From: an uncultured Blautia sp.
GTDB taxonomy: Bacteria; Bacillota; Clostridia; Lachnospirales; Lachnospiraceae
Assembly: GCA_900551715.1 (NCBI GenBank)
Contig: URXG01000041.1
Span: 1-22,466 of the forward strand
Direction: 5' to 3'
Length of the DNA stretch: 22,466 nucleotides
The notes beneath the pieces are model-generated. The model saw nothing but the letters and a program-made list of their open reading frames with translations. It was not told the DNA's origin and ran no database searches. A program made the translations under genes and the position numbers. Positions 16,168 to 22,466 of the stretch are shown here, piece after piece. The stretch's first letter is position 1. Each line of letters begins with the position of its first letter.

Positions 16168-17451
16168 TTATTTGTACCAGAATTTCAGGCATTTTGCTTT
16201 TCGGTCTGTGGGTTCAACAAAGCATTTGCCAATACTTACTTTGACTTTCTTGCTTGCACCCGGTTTCAGATTGATAGTGGTTGTTTTGACTCTTTCGATC
16301 TCTTCATTCAGAGTCATTCTGTAGCGCATTTTTACTTTGGTGATTGTACGCTGGGAAGTATTCTTAAAAGTAACATAGAAATAAGTCTGACCACTGCTGG
16401 GATAATAAGTGTAGCCGGAAAGTTTGGTTTTCAGCTGACTGAATTTTGGAGCAGGGGTGACAACCTTGAAATTGATGGTTTTGCGTGATCCGTTCAGGGT
16501 AAAGGTTACCTTTGCCTTGCCCTTTTTCTTTGCAACCAGATACTTGCCGGAGACAGACAGAACCTTCGGATTGCTGGATTTCAGTTTCTTTACAGAACAG
16601 CTTCCAGTACCTATCTGACTGATGTAGGCGTTGATGTGTTTTTTCTGTTTCAGGGTAATGCTGGCAGAAGATTGTACATAAAAAGTGGTTTTACGGACAG
16701 TGATGGTCTTACGGACAGTGACTCCCTTGTAAGTTACAGATAGCTTTGTGGAACCTGCTTTCATTACTTTGAAATAAATGTCGATCTTGTCATTCCACCA
16801 AAAATCTTTCTTGGTAACTTTTGCAATAGAAGAATCTGCGATTTTTACAGATACTTTATCCATGTCAACATTGTCATAATCTCCCAGGGATGGATCTTTG
16901 ATGCTCAGGGTAAAAATATCCCGGTCTCCAGGATAAAGGCTGGGAAGAGAACCGGAGGACAGTGTTAATTTGGGTGGGGCCGGTGTGGGTTTTGGCAGTT
17001 CTTTGATCAGAAAATCTACAGCAACTTCGCAGGAATCTTCATAATCAATATCATAATTCATCTGTATATTCAAGGTAGTATCAGATTCCAGTTCCAGCTC
17101 CCGGATAGTCCGGCTGTCCGTTAAAGTATTACTGTTTTCAGTATAAACAGTATAACTGTAATTGTCTATAGTGTAGGTGAAAGAATCTGGTCTGTCCTTA
17201 ACAGATGGAAAAGTTACAGACAGGTTTACAGCGTAATCCCCTTCTCCGGTAAGCCCGATGACTTTTTCTATTTCGTCATCAAAATAGTCTACGGTTTCCG
17301 TTCCATAGATCCGCATTCCTCCATCCACCTTCTGACGGTTGAGAGCAGCATGGACCGGCCTGGTAAAAAACAATGTTGCCAGAGCTGCAAAAAGCAACAG
17401 CAACGTCAGGTGCATATAGTTTTTTGGAAATGTGTTATCTGACTTTTTCAT
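16168..17451 (-). CDS. Secreted protein with BIG2-type Ig-like repeats
   Basis: The 427-residue protein has a signal peptide (hydrophobic residues 15-30, cleavage near VHA-A at 35/36). An N-terminal beta-rich region (about 37-150) precedes a short Pro-rich linker (KPTPAPPK). The centre has two BIG2-like modules (about 160-260 and 262-345; a SSNPKVLSVSGKYLVAKKKGKAKVT stretch is diagnostic in the second) and a final region (about 350-427) that reads like a FxxT/CARDB-type beta sandwich with VTFKNTSQRTITKVKMRYR. No LPXTG signal or terminal membrane helix is seen. The start has an excellent AAAGGAGG site. It is the first gene of a probable operon with the LAL regulator. The function could be adhesion or polysaccharide binding, which is a guess from domain type. 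Confidence 0.8.
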   Translation of the reverse strand: MKKSDNTFPKNYMHLTLLLLFAALATLFFTRPVHAALNRQKVDGGMRIYGTETVDYFDDEIEKVIGLTGEGDYAVNLSVTFPSVKDRPDSFTYTIDNYSYTVYTENSNTLTDSRTIRELELESDTTLNIQMNYDIDYEDSCEVAVDFLIKELPKPTPAPPKLTLSSGSLPSLYPGDRDIFTLSIKDPSLGDYDNVDMDKVSVKIADSSIAKVTKKDFWWNDKIDIYFKVMKAGSTKLSVTYKGVTVRKTITVRKTTFYVQSSASITLKQKKHINAYISQIGTGSCSVKKLKSSNPKVLSVSGKYLVAKKKGKAKVTFTLNGSRKTINFKVVTPAPKFSQLKTKLSGYTYYPSSGQTYFYVTFKNTSQRTITKVKMRYRMTLNEEIERVKTTTINLKPGASKKVKVSIGKCFVEPTDRKAKCLKFWYK

Positions 17452-17490
17452 AAAATTCCTCCTTTAGATTAGAGTCTGTTTTCCGTTGAC

Positions 17491-17526
17491 GACAGGTTCC
17501 TGCTGTCCTGGTCAGGAACTTCTGTC
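17491..17526 (-). promoter_or_regulatory. Bulged stem-loop in the leader of the BIG2-type gene
   Basis: GACAG-GTTCCTG (17491-17502) pairs with CAGGAAC-TT-CTGTC (17513-17526): 12 base pairs with a 2-base bulge and a 10-nt loop. A TATAAA -10-like box on the minus strand (17543-17538) would put the transcript start just before it, so the hairpin would be at the 5' end of that mRNA. It could stabilise the message or be a regulatory leader. Confidence 0.5.
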
Positions 17527-17573
17527 CTTAATGTTATTTTATAGAAAAAGAAAGAAGGATTCTATTAACCAAA

Positions 17574-17601
17574 AGTTACCTTTTTAACTGTGCTGGTAAC
17601 T
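17574..17601. repeat. AGTTACC/GGTAACT inverted repeat upstream of glpK
   Basis: AGTTACC (17574-17580) and GGTAACT (17595-17601) are a perfect 7-bp inverted repeat with 14 bases between, about 35 bases upstream of the glpK -35 box. The six-base core (AGTTAC/GTAACT) also makes up the repeat upstream of the AraC-type gene, in opposite order. Confidence 0.4.
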
Positions 17602-17634
17602 CAGCTGTCTGGCTTTTCGCTGCCCGGGTTTTTC

Positions 17635-17663
17635 TTGTGCTGTTTCACTAAAAATGCTAAAAT
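17635..17663 (+). promoter_or_regulatory. Sigma-A-type promoter of the glpK operon
   Basis: TTGTGC (17635-17640) and TAAAAT (17658-17663) are separated by exactly 17 bases. The predicted start near 17670 leaves a leader of about 57 bases before glpK. No terminator/antiterminator of the GlpP type is apparent in that leader. Confidence 0.7.
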
Positions 17664-17727
17664 ACAAATAGTTAAGATCTGTTTATTATGGATAAAATCA
17701 ATAATACATTTTAAGGAGAGAAGAAAT

Positions 17728-19233
17728 ATGGGCAAAAAATATGTAATGGCACTGGATGCGGGGACTACCAGCAACCGTTGCATTCTGTTTGATCAGAAAG
17801 GTAGAATGTGCAGCGTGGCACAGCGGGAATTTCACCAGTATTTTCCAAAGCCAGGATGGGTAGAACACGATGCAGATGAAATTTGGGCCAGTATGCTGGG
17901 GGTAGCAGTAGAGGCTATGAATATGATTGGTGTTACTGCAGCGGATATAGCTGCCATCGGCATCACCAACCAGCGTGAGACTACCATTGTATGGGACAAA
18001 AATACAGGAGAACCCATTTATCATGCTATCGTATGGCAGTGCCGCAGAACTTCCGAATACTGTGACAGTCTGAAAGAAAAAGGTCTTACAGGCAAATTCA
18101 GAGAAAAAACAGGGCTTGTGATTGATGCTTATTTTTCCGGCACAAAAGTAAAATGGCTTCTTGATAATGTTCCTGAAGCAAGAGAAAAAGCAGAAAAAGG
18201 AGATCTCCTTTTTGGTACAGTGGAAACCTGGCTGATCTGGAAGCTGACCAAAGGTGCAGTACATGTAACAGATTATTCCAATGCTTCTCGTACCATGCTT
18301 TTCAATATTAATACCTTACAGTGGGATAACGAGATTCTGGAAGAACTGAATATCCCAAAATGTATGCTTCCAAAGCCTCAACCATCCAGCTGTGTTTATG
18401 GAATGGCAGACGCTTCTTATCTGGGAGGATTGATCCCTATTGCAGGTGCGGCAGGCGACCAGCAGTCAGCACTTTTTGGACAGACATGTTTTAACGCAGG
18501 AGAAGCCAAAAATACATACGGTACAGGCTGCTTTATGCTGATGAATACCGGAGAAAAGCCGATTTTTTCCAGTAATGGCCTGGTTACTACCATCGCATGG
18601 GGACTGGATGGGAAGGTGAATTATGCACTGGAAGGTTCTATCTTTGTGGCAGGCGCTGCTATCCAGTGGCTTCGGGATGAACTTCGCCTGATTGATTCCG
18701 CAGCTGATTCTGAATATATGGCAAAAAAAGTACCAGACACTAATGGCTGCTATGTTGTACCGGCATTTACCGGACTTGGTGCTCCACACTGGGATCAGTA
18801 TGCAAGAGGAACTATCGTAGGAATTACAAGAGGAGTCAATAAGTATCATATTATCCGGGCAACACTGGAATCACTGGCTTATCAGGTCAATGATGTGCTG
18901 GAAGCCATGAAAGCAGATTCAGGTATTGACCTTGCAGCTCTCAAAGTAGATGGTGGAGCCAGTGCCAATGATTTTCTCATGCAGACACAGGCAGATATTA
19001 TCAATGCACCGGTAAACCGCCCTCAGTGCGTAGAGACTACAGCCATGGGAGCTGCTTATCTGGCAGGTCTGGCAGTAGGTTACTGGAGGAGCAAGGAAGA
19101 TGTGATCAAAAACTGGACCATAGATCATACTTTTGAACCGGAAATCTCTGAAGAGCAGAGAGCCAGACGTATCCGGGGTTGGAACAAGGCAGTACGCTAT
19201 GCCTATGGCTGGGCAAAAGAAGAAGAAATCTGA
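17728..19233 (+). CDS. glpK: Glycerol kinase
   Basis: From ATG 17728 the enzyme has 501 residues, the usual length. It phosphorylates glycerol with ATP to sn-glycerol 3-phosphate in the cytoplasm. Seen are ALDAGTTSNR (phosphate-binding loop), GITNQRETTIVWDK, IVWQCRRT, YFSGTKVKW, AGDQQSALFGQ and the FGGY-type signature AFTGLGAPHWDQYARGTI. The loop after VYG (residues 223-237) reads MADASYLGGLIP: the phosphorylatable histidine of the HFFG motif in Bacillus and Enterococcus GlpK is absent, and so is the GGKGG fructose-bisphosphate loop of E. coli GlpK. The frame is open 46 codons upstream, but the extension lacks family similarity, whereas AAGGAGAG (17713-17720) supports this start. First gene of a four-gene operon. 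Confidence 0.97.
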   Translation: MGKKYVMALDAGTTSNRCILFDQKGRMCSVAQREFHQYFPKPGWVEHDADEIWASMLGVAVEAMNMIGVTAADIAAIGITNQRETTIVWDKNTGEPIYHAIVWQCRRTSEYCDSLKEKGLTGKFREKTGLVIDAYFSGTKVKWLLDNVPEAREKAEKGDLLFGTVETWLIWKLTKGAVHVTDYSNASRTMLFNINTLQWDNEILEELNIPKCMLPKPQPSSCVYGMADASYLGGLIPIAGAAGDQQSALFGQTCFNAGEAKNTYGTGCFMLMNTGEKPIFSSNGLVTTIAWGLDGKVNYALEGSIFVAGAAIQWLRDELRLIDSAADSEYMAKKVPDTNGCYVVPAFTGLGAPHWDQYARGTIVGITRGVNKYHIIRATLESLAYQVNDVLEAMKADSGIDLAALKVDGGASANDFLMQTQADIINAPVNRPQCVETTAMGAAYLAGLAVGYWRSKEDVIKNWTIDHTFEPEISEEQRARRIRGWNKAVRYAYGWAKEEEI

Positions 19234-19253
19234 AAACAAAGGGGTGAACCTGA

Positions 19254-20690
19254 ATGTATGATGTGATCATAATCGGGGCAGGGGTATCTGGTTCGGCAGT
19301 GGCAAGAGAACTATCCCGTTACAAAATAAAAGTCGGTGTTCTGGAAAAAGAGGAAGATGTATGCAGCGGTACTTCCAAGGCAAACAGCGGAATTGTTCAT
19401 GCAGGATATGATGCAGCAGAAGGTTCTCTGATGGCAAAGTTAAATGTCCGGGGAAATGAAATGATGGAAGCTTTAGCCAGAGATCTTGATATTCCTTTCA
19501 AAAGAACCGGTTCTCTTGTGATCTGTCTTCATGAGGAGGATCGGCCGCAGTTACAGGCGCTTTATGAACGTGGTGGCCGGAATGGAGTACCGGGACTTCG
19601 TATCCTGGAGCGTGAAGAACTGAAGGACATGGAGCCTAATATTTCCGATGAAGCATGTGCTGCTCTTTATGCACCAACTGCTGGGATTATATGTCCTTTT
19701 GAACTGAATATTGCAATGGCAGAAAATGCAGCCATGAATGGTGTGGAATTCAGATTTAATACGGAGGTGCAGGATCTGAAACCGACAGAAAAGGGTTGGG
19801 AGATTCATACCAGTCAGGGAGTCTGTGAGACCAGATATGTGGTGAATGCAGCGGGAGTTTATGCAGATGTTTTCCATAATATAGTAAGCAAAAATAAAAT
19901 ACATATCACTCCAAGAAGAGGGGATTACTGTCTCCTGGACAAAAGTGCAGGAAGTCATGTAGGCAGAACGATATTTGCCCTTCCAGGCAAATATGGCAAA
20001 GGTGTACTGATCACCCCGACTGTTCATGGCAATCTGCTGGTAGGTCCCACTGCTGTAGATATTGAAGATAAAGAGGGAACAAATACAACAAAAGAAGGAC
20101 TGGATGAGATCATAAAGAAAGCGGGAATGAATATAAAAAATCTTCCCATGAAACAGGTGATCACATCTTTTGCTGGACTTCGTGCACATGAAGATGGTCA
20201 TGAATTCCTTATAGGCGAAGTGAAAGATGCCAGAGGATTTATTGACTGTGCCGGAATTGAATCTCCGGGGCTTACCAGTTCACCTGCCATAGGGGAGATG
20301 GTGGGAAATCTTCTCCGGGACAAAATGAATCTGGAAGAAAAAGAAGATTTTATTTCTATAAGAAAAGGTGTTCTGAATCCCGATACTCTGGACAGAGAAC
20401 AGAGAAATCTTCTCATTCAGGAAAAACCAGAATATGGGAATATTGTCTGCCGTTGTGAAATGATCACAGAGGGAGAGATCATAGATGCCATTCAGAGACC
20501 TCTTGGTGCCAGATCTCTGGATGGAGTAAAAAAAAGAACAAGAGTTGGAATGGGAAGATGTCAGGCCGGTTTCTGTTTACCCAAAACCATGGAGATTCTG
20601 GCAAGAGAACTTCATATTCCCATATCTGAAGTAACAAAATCCGGTGGCGATTCCGGAATCATTCGAGGCAGAAACAAAGATTCATTATAA
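19254..20690 (+). CDS. GlpA-like FAD-dependent dehydrogenase with BFD-type [2Fe-2S] domain
   Basis: The 478-residue protein begins with a Rossmann FAD-binding motif (GAGVSG, residues 8-13) and a DAO fold with KANSGIVHAGYD and a C-terminal SFAGLRAHEDG...DCAGIESPGLTSS block, as in short glycerol-3-phosphate dehydrogenases and L-2-hydroxyglutarate oxidases. Residues about 395-445 form a BFD-like iron-sulfur domain with Cys399, Cys401, Cys436 and Cys441 (CxC...CX4C). Next to glpK it most likely oxidises glycerol 3-phosphate to dihydroxyacetone phosphate, handing electrons through the cluster to the flavoprotein encoded next. It starts 20 bases after glpK behind AAAGGGGTGA. Other databases may call it GlpA or simply NAD(P)/FAD-dependent oxidoreductase. 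The substrate is inferred from context. Confidence 0.9.
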   Translation: MYDVIIIGAGVSGSAVARELSRYKIKVGVLEKEEDVCSGTSKANSGIVHAGYDAAEGSLMAKLNVRGNEMMEALARDLDIPFKRTGSLVICLHEEDRPQLQALYERGGRNGVPGLRILEREELKDMEPNISDEACAALYAPTAGIICPFELNIAMAENAAMNGVEFRFNTEVQDLKPTEKGWEIHTSQGVCETRYVVNAAGVYADVFHNIVSKNKIHITPRRGDYCLLDKSAGSHVGRTIFALPGKYGKGVLITPTVHGNLLVGPTAVDIEDKEGTNTTKEGLDEIIKKAGMNIKNLPMKQVITSFAGLRAHEDGHEFLIGEVKDARGFIDCAGIESPGLTSSPAIGEMVGNLLRDKMNLEEKEDFISIRKGVLNPDTLDREQRNLLIQEKPEYGNIVCRCEMITEGEIIDAIQRPLGARSLDGVKKRTRVGMGRCQAGFCLPKTMEILARELHIPISEVTKSGGDSGIIRGRNKDSL

Positions 20691-20705
20691 AAGGAGGCTC
20701 ATAAT

Positions 20706-21977
20706 ATGAAAACATATGATATTGTTATCATCGGAGGTGGGCCTGCCGGTCTGGCAGCAGCAGTATCTGCCAGAAAAAATGGCGTCGAAAGTATTCTGAT
20801 ATTAGAACGTGACAGGGAGCTGGGAGGTATTCTGAACCAGTGTATCCATAACGGATTCGGACTTCATACATTTAAAGAAGAACTTACAGGACCGGAATAC
20901 GCAGACCGTTTTATCAGACAGGTAAAAGAACTGTGCATAGAATATAAGTTGCATACCATGGTGATGAATATCAGTTCCTCAAAAATAATTACAGCCATGA
21001 ACCGGGAGGAAGGACTTTTTGATATTCAGGCAAAAGCAGTGATCCTGGCTATGGGCTGCAGGGAACGGCCCAGAGGTGCACTGAACATCCCGGGGTACAG
21101 ACCGGCAGGAATTTTTTCAGCAGGTACAGCACAGCGGCTGGTTAATATAGAAGGGTATCTGCCGGGACGTGAAATAGTAATTCTTGGTTCAGGAGACATC
21201 GGACTGATCATGGCAAGACGGATGACACTGGAAGGAGCCAGAGTAAAAGTAGTAGCAGAGCTGATGCCTTATTCCGGCGGACTGAAACGTAATATTGTCC
21301 AGTGTCTGGATGATTATGGGATTCCATTGAAACTGAGCCATACAGTGGTAGATATTAAGGGAAAGGAAAGACTGGAAAGTGTCATACTGGCAGAAGTGGA
21401 TGATAATAGAAAGCCCATTCCTGGAACGGAAGAGGAATACAGTTGTGATACGCTGCTTCTGTCTGTAGGCTTAATTCCGGAGAATGAACTTTCCAGAGAT
21501 ATGGGAGTGACCATAAATCCTGTGACATCCGGACCAAAAGTAAATGAAAGTCTGGAAACCAATATAGAAGGTGTTTTTGCCTGCGGAAATGTTCTACATG
21601 TTCATGATTTGGTGGATTTTGTGTCTGAAGAAGCTGGTGCAGCAGGTAGAAATGCCGCCTGCTATGTAAAAGCCGGAGAAAAAAGATCTGGAACAGAAAC
21701 TGCTGATATTGTGCTGGAGGCTGTGGAAGGTGTTCGTTATACAGTTCCGGAAACGATCAACATTGCACGTATGGATGAGGAATTGACAGTACGTTTTCGG
21801 GTAAGCAATGTGTACAAAAACTGTTATATCAGTGTTTATTTTGATGAAGTACGGATGCTGCATAAGAAACGCCAGATCATGGCTCCCGGTGAAATGGAAG
21901 ATGTGAGAATTACCAGAGAGCAGCTGATGGATGCCCCGGATCTTAAGAAGATTACAGTAAAGATAGAGGAGGCATAA
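20706..21977 (+). CDS. GlpB-like FAD/NAD(P)-dependent oxidoreductase
   Basis: The 423-residue protein has two nucleotide-binding folds: FAD at GGGPAG (residues 10-15) and NAD(P) at GSGDIG (161-166), plus the second FAD motif in EGVFACGNVLHVHDLVD. MGCRERPRGALNIPGYRP and the absence of a CxxxxC redox disulfide place it with the sarcosine oxidase alpha / hydrogen cyanide synthase-like group of pyridine-nucleotide flavoproteins, not with thiol reductases. In Clostridia it recurs beside the GlpA-like enzyme and probably passes its electrons to NAD+ or another acceptor. It starts 15 bases after the upstream stop with an AAAAGGAGG site. The final ~80 residues form a beta-rich tail. The electron acceptor is not known from sequence. 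Confidence 0.88.
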   Translation: MKTYDIVIIGGGPAGLAAAVSARKNGVESILILERDRELGGILNQCIHNGFGLHTFKEELTGPEYADRFIRQVKELCIEYKLHTMVMNISSSKIITAMNREEGLFDIQAKAVILAMGCRERPRGALNIPGYRPAGIFSAGTAQRLVNIEGYLPGREIVILGSGDIGLIMARRMTLEGARVKVVAELMPYSGGLKRNIVQCLDDYGIPLKLSHTVVDIKGKERLESVILAEVDDNRKPIPGTEEEYSCDTLLLSVGLIPENELSRDMGVTINPVTSGPKVNESLETNIEGVFACGNVLHVHDLVDFVSEEAGAAGRNAACYVKAGEKRSGTETADIVLEAVEGVRYTVPETINIARMDEELTVRFRVSNVYKNCYISVYFDEVRMLHKKRQIMAPGEMEDVRITREQLMDAPDLKKITVKIEEA

Positions 21978-21980
21978 GGG

Positions 21981-22340
21981 ATGGAAAAAAGAAATTTAAT
22001 CTGTATTGGCTGTCCGATGGGGTGTCCTCTGGTTGTGACGATGGATCATGGTGAAGTGGTCAGTGTAGAAGGGAACACCTGTAAAAGAGGGACTGTCTAT
22101 GGAAAAAAAGAAGTGACAAATCCTACCAGGATCGTGACATCTACGGTACGGGTGTCCGGTGGAAGTATTCCTGTGGTATCTGTAAAAACCAGAGAGGATA
22201 TACCTAAGGAAAAGATTTTTGACTGTATAAAAGCCCTGCAGGAGATTGAGGTGGCTGCACCGGTAAATATTGGAGATGTGGTTTTGCGGGATGTGGCAGG
22301 AACCGGGGTGGATGTGGTGGCAACCAAAAATGTAGGATGA
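21981..22340 (+). CDS. DUF1667 iron-sulfur-type protein of the glycerol operon
   Basis: The 119-residue protein opens with CIGCPMGC and a later cysteine (Cys8, Cys11, Cys15, Cys34), a CxxCxxxC...C pattern like the N-terminal [4Fe-4S] module of molybdopterin oxidoreductases. It matches DUF1667, a small family found after glpA/glpB-like genes in anaerobic Firmicutes. It may be an electron-transfer subunit for glycerol 3-phosphate oxidation, replacing the GlpC anchor of enterobacteria; this is inference. The start lies 3 bases after the upstream stop, with GAGGAGG (21965-21971) inside the upstream gene, so translation is coupled. It is the last gene seen before the window ends. Confidence 0.88.
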   Translation: MEKRNLICIGCPMGCPLVVTMDHGEVVSVEGNTCKRGTVYGKKEVTNPTRIVTSTVRVSGGSIPVVSVKTREDIPKEKIFDCIKALQEIEVAAPVNIGDVVLRDVAGTGVDVVATKNVG

Positions 22341-22466
22341 AGAAGTAACAAAGATTTCCCGGTGCGGACTGGGTGTTAAAATCTGAACTCCGGTGGGGGA
22401 TTTCTGGTGAATTATTCTCTGGATATGTTTCCGGTTCAGAACTTCTGAGATTCTAAGATGCACAGA
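22341..22466. other. Region after the DUF1667 gene, up to the window edge
   Basis: No coding sequence is supported here. TCTGAAC-TC-CGG (22382-22393) pairs with CCG-GTTCAGA (22431-22440), a 10-bp stem with a 2-base bulge and a 37-nt loop. It has no T-run, so it is not a clear terminator, and I could not match it to a known riboswitch. Confidence 0.35.

Noticed and set aside
17590..17727. Upstream in-frame extension of glpK (46 codons)
   Set aside because: It spans the predicted promoter, bears no GlpK similarity, and the start at 17728 has a good AAGGAGAG site.
19551..20201. 216-codon open frame on the minus strand inside the GlpA-like gene
   Set aside because: Antisense to conserved FAD-enzyme code, with cysteine/histidine-rich random composition.
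22341..22466. Cobalamin or other riboswitch at the window edge
   Set aside because: GGTG-rich stretches looked suggestive, but the conserved cores of known classes are missing on both strands.

Overview
The window looks like a chromosomal segment of a Gram-positive gut anaerobe of the Lachnospiraceae (Blautia, Ruminococcus gnavus or Dorea type). The grounds are strong AAGGAGG-type ribosome binding sites, moderate to low GC, a CUT1 sugar transporter without its own ATPase beside a YesM/YesN two-component pair, Lys/Ser-rich secreted proteins with bacterial Ig-like (BIG2) domains, and a glpK operon in which glycerol-3-phosphate oxidation is assigned to two flavoproteins plus a DUF1667 protein. 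The family assignment is inference from gene content. I saw no rRNA, tRNA, CRISPR array, intact mobile element or phage gene.

Layout. 1-1990 (+): a DUF308/HdeD-type membrane protein with a long acidic tail and a secreted BIG2 protein, closed by a hairpin-rich 3' region and a clear terminator at 1965-1987. 2163-5330 (+): a CUT1 sugar ABC transporter operon of binding protein and two permeases, with a strong hairpin between the binding-protein and permease genes and a terminator after the second permease. 5406-10188 (+): response regulator, sensor kinase and an LplA-type lipoprotein whose reading frames overlap in series. 10189-12626 (-): glycogen/maltodextrin phosphorylase (glgP), divergent from an AraC-type regulator (12752-13627, +) across a region holding a perfect 9-bp inverted repeat. 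13644-17451 (-): a secreted BIG2-type protein followed by a large MalT-like ATP-dependent LuxR regulator. 17635-22340 (+): glpK, a GlpA-like FAD enzyme with a BFD-type iron-sulfur domain, a GlpB-like FAD/NAD enzyme and a DUF1667 protein, behind a good sigma-A promoter.

How the parts fit. The first half is a carbohydrate sensing and uptake block: transporter, two-component system and an extra binding lipoprotein that may be a co-sensor. glgP with its flanking regulators adds alpha-glucan breakdown. The last block converts glycerol to glycerol 3-phosphate and then, probably, to dihydroxyacetone phosphate without oxygen. The points most worth checking are the overlapping YesN-YesM-LplA cassette, the transporter binding protein that lacks a lipobox, the GlpK that lacks both known regulatory loops, the regulator/secreted-protein pair at 13644-17451, and several palindromes in the intergenic regions.
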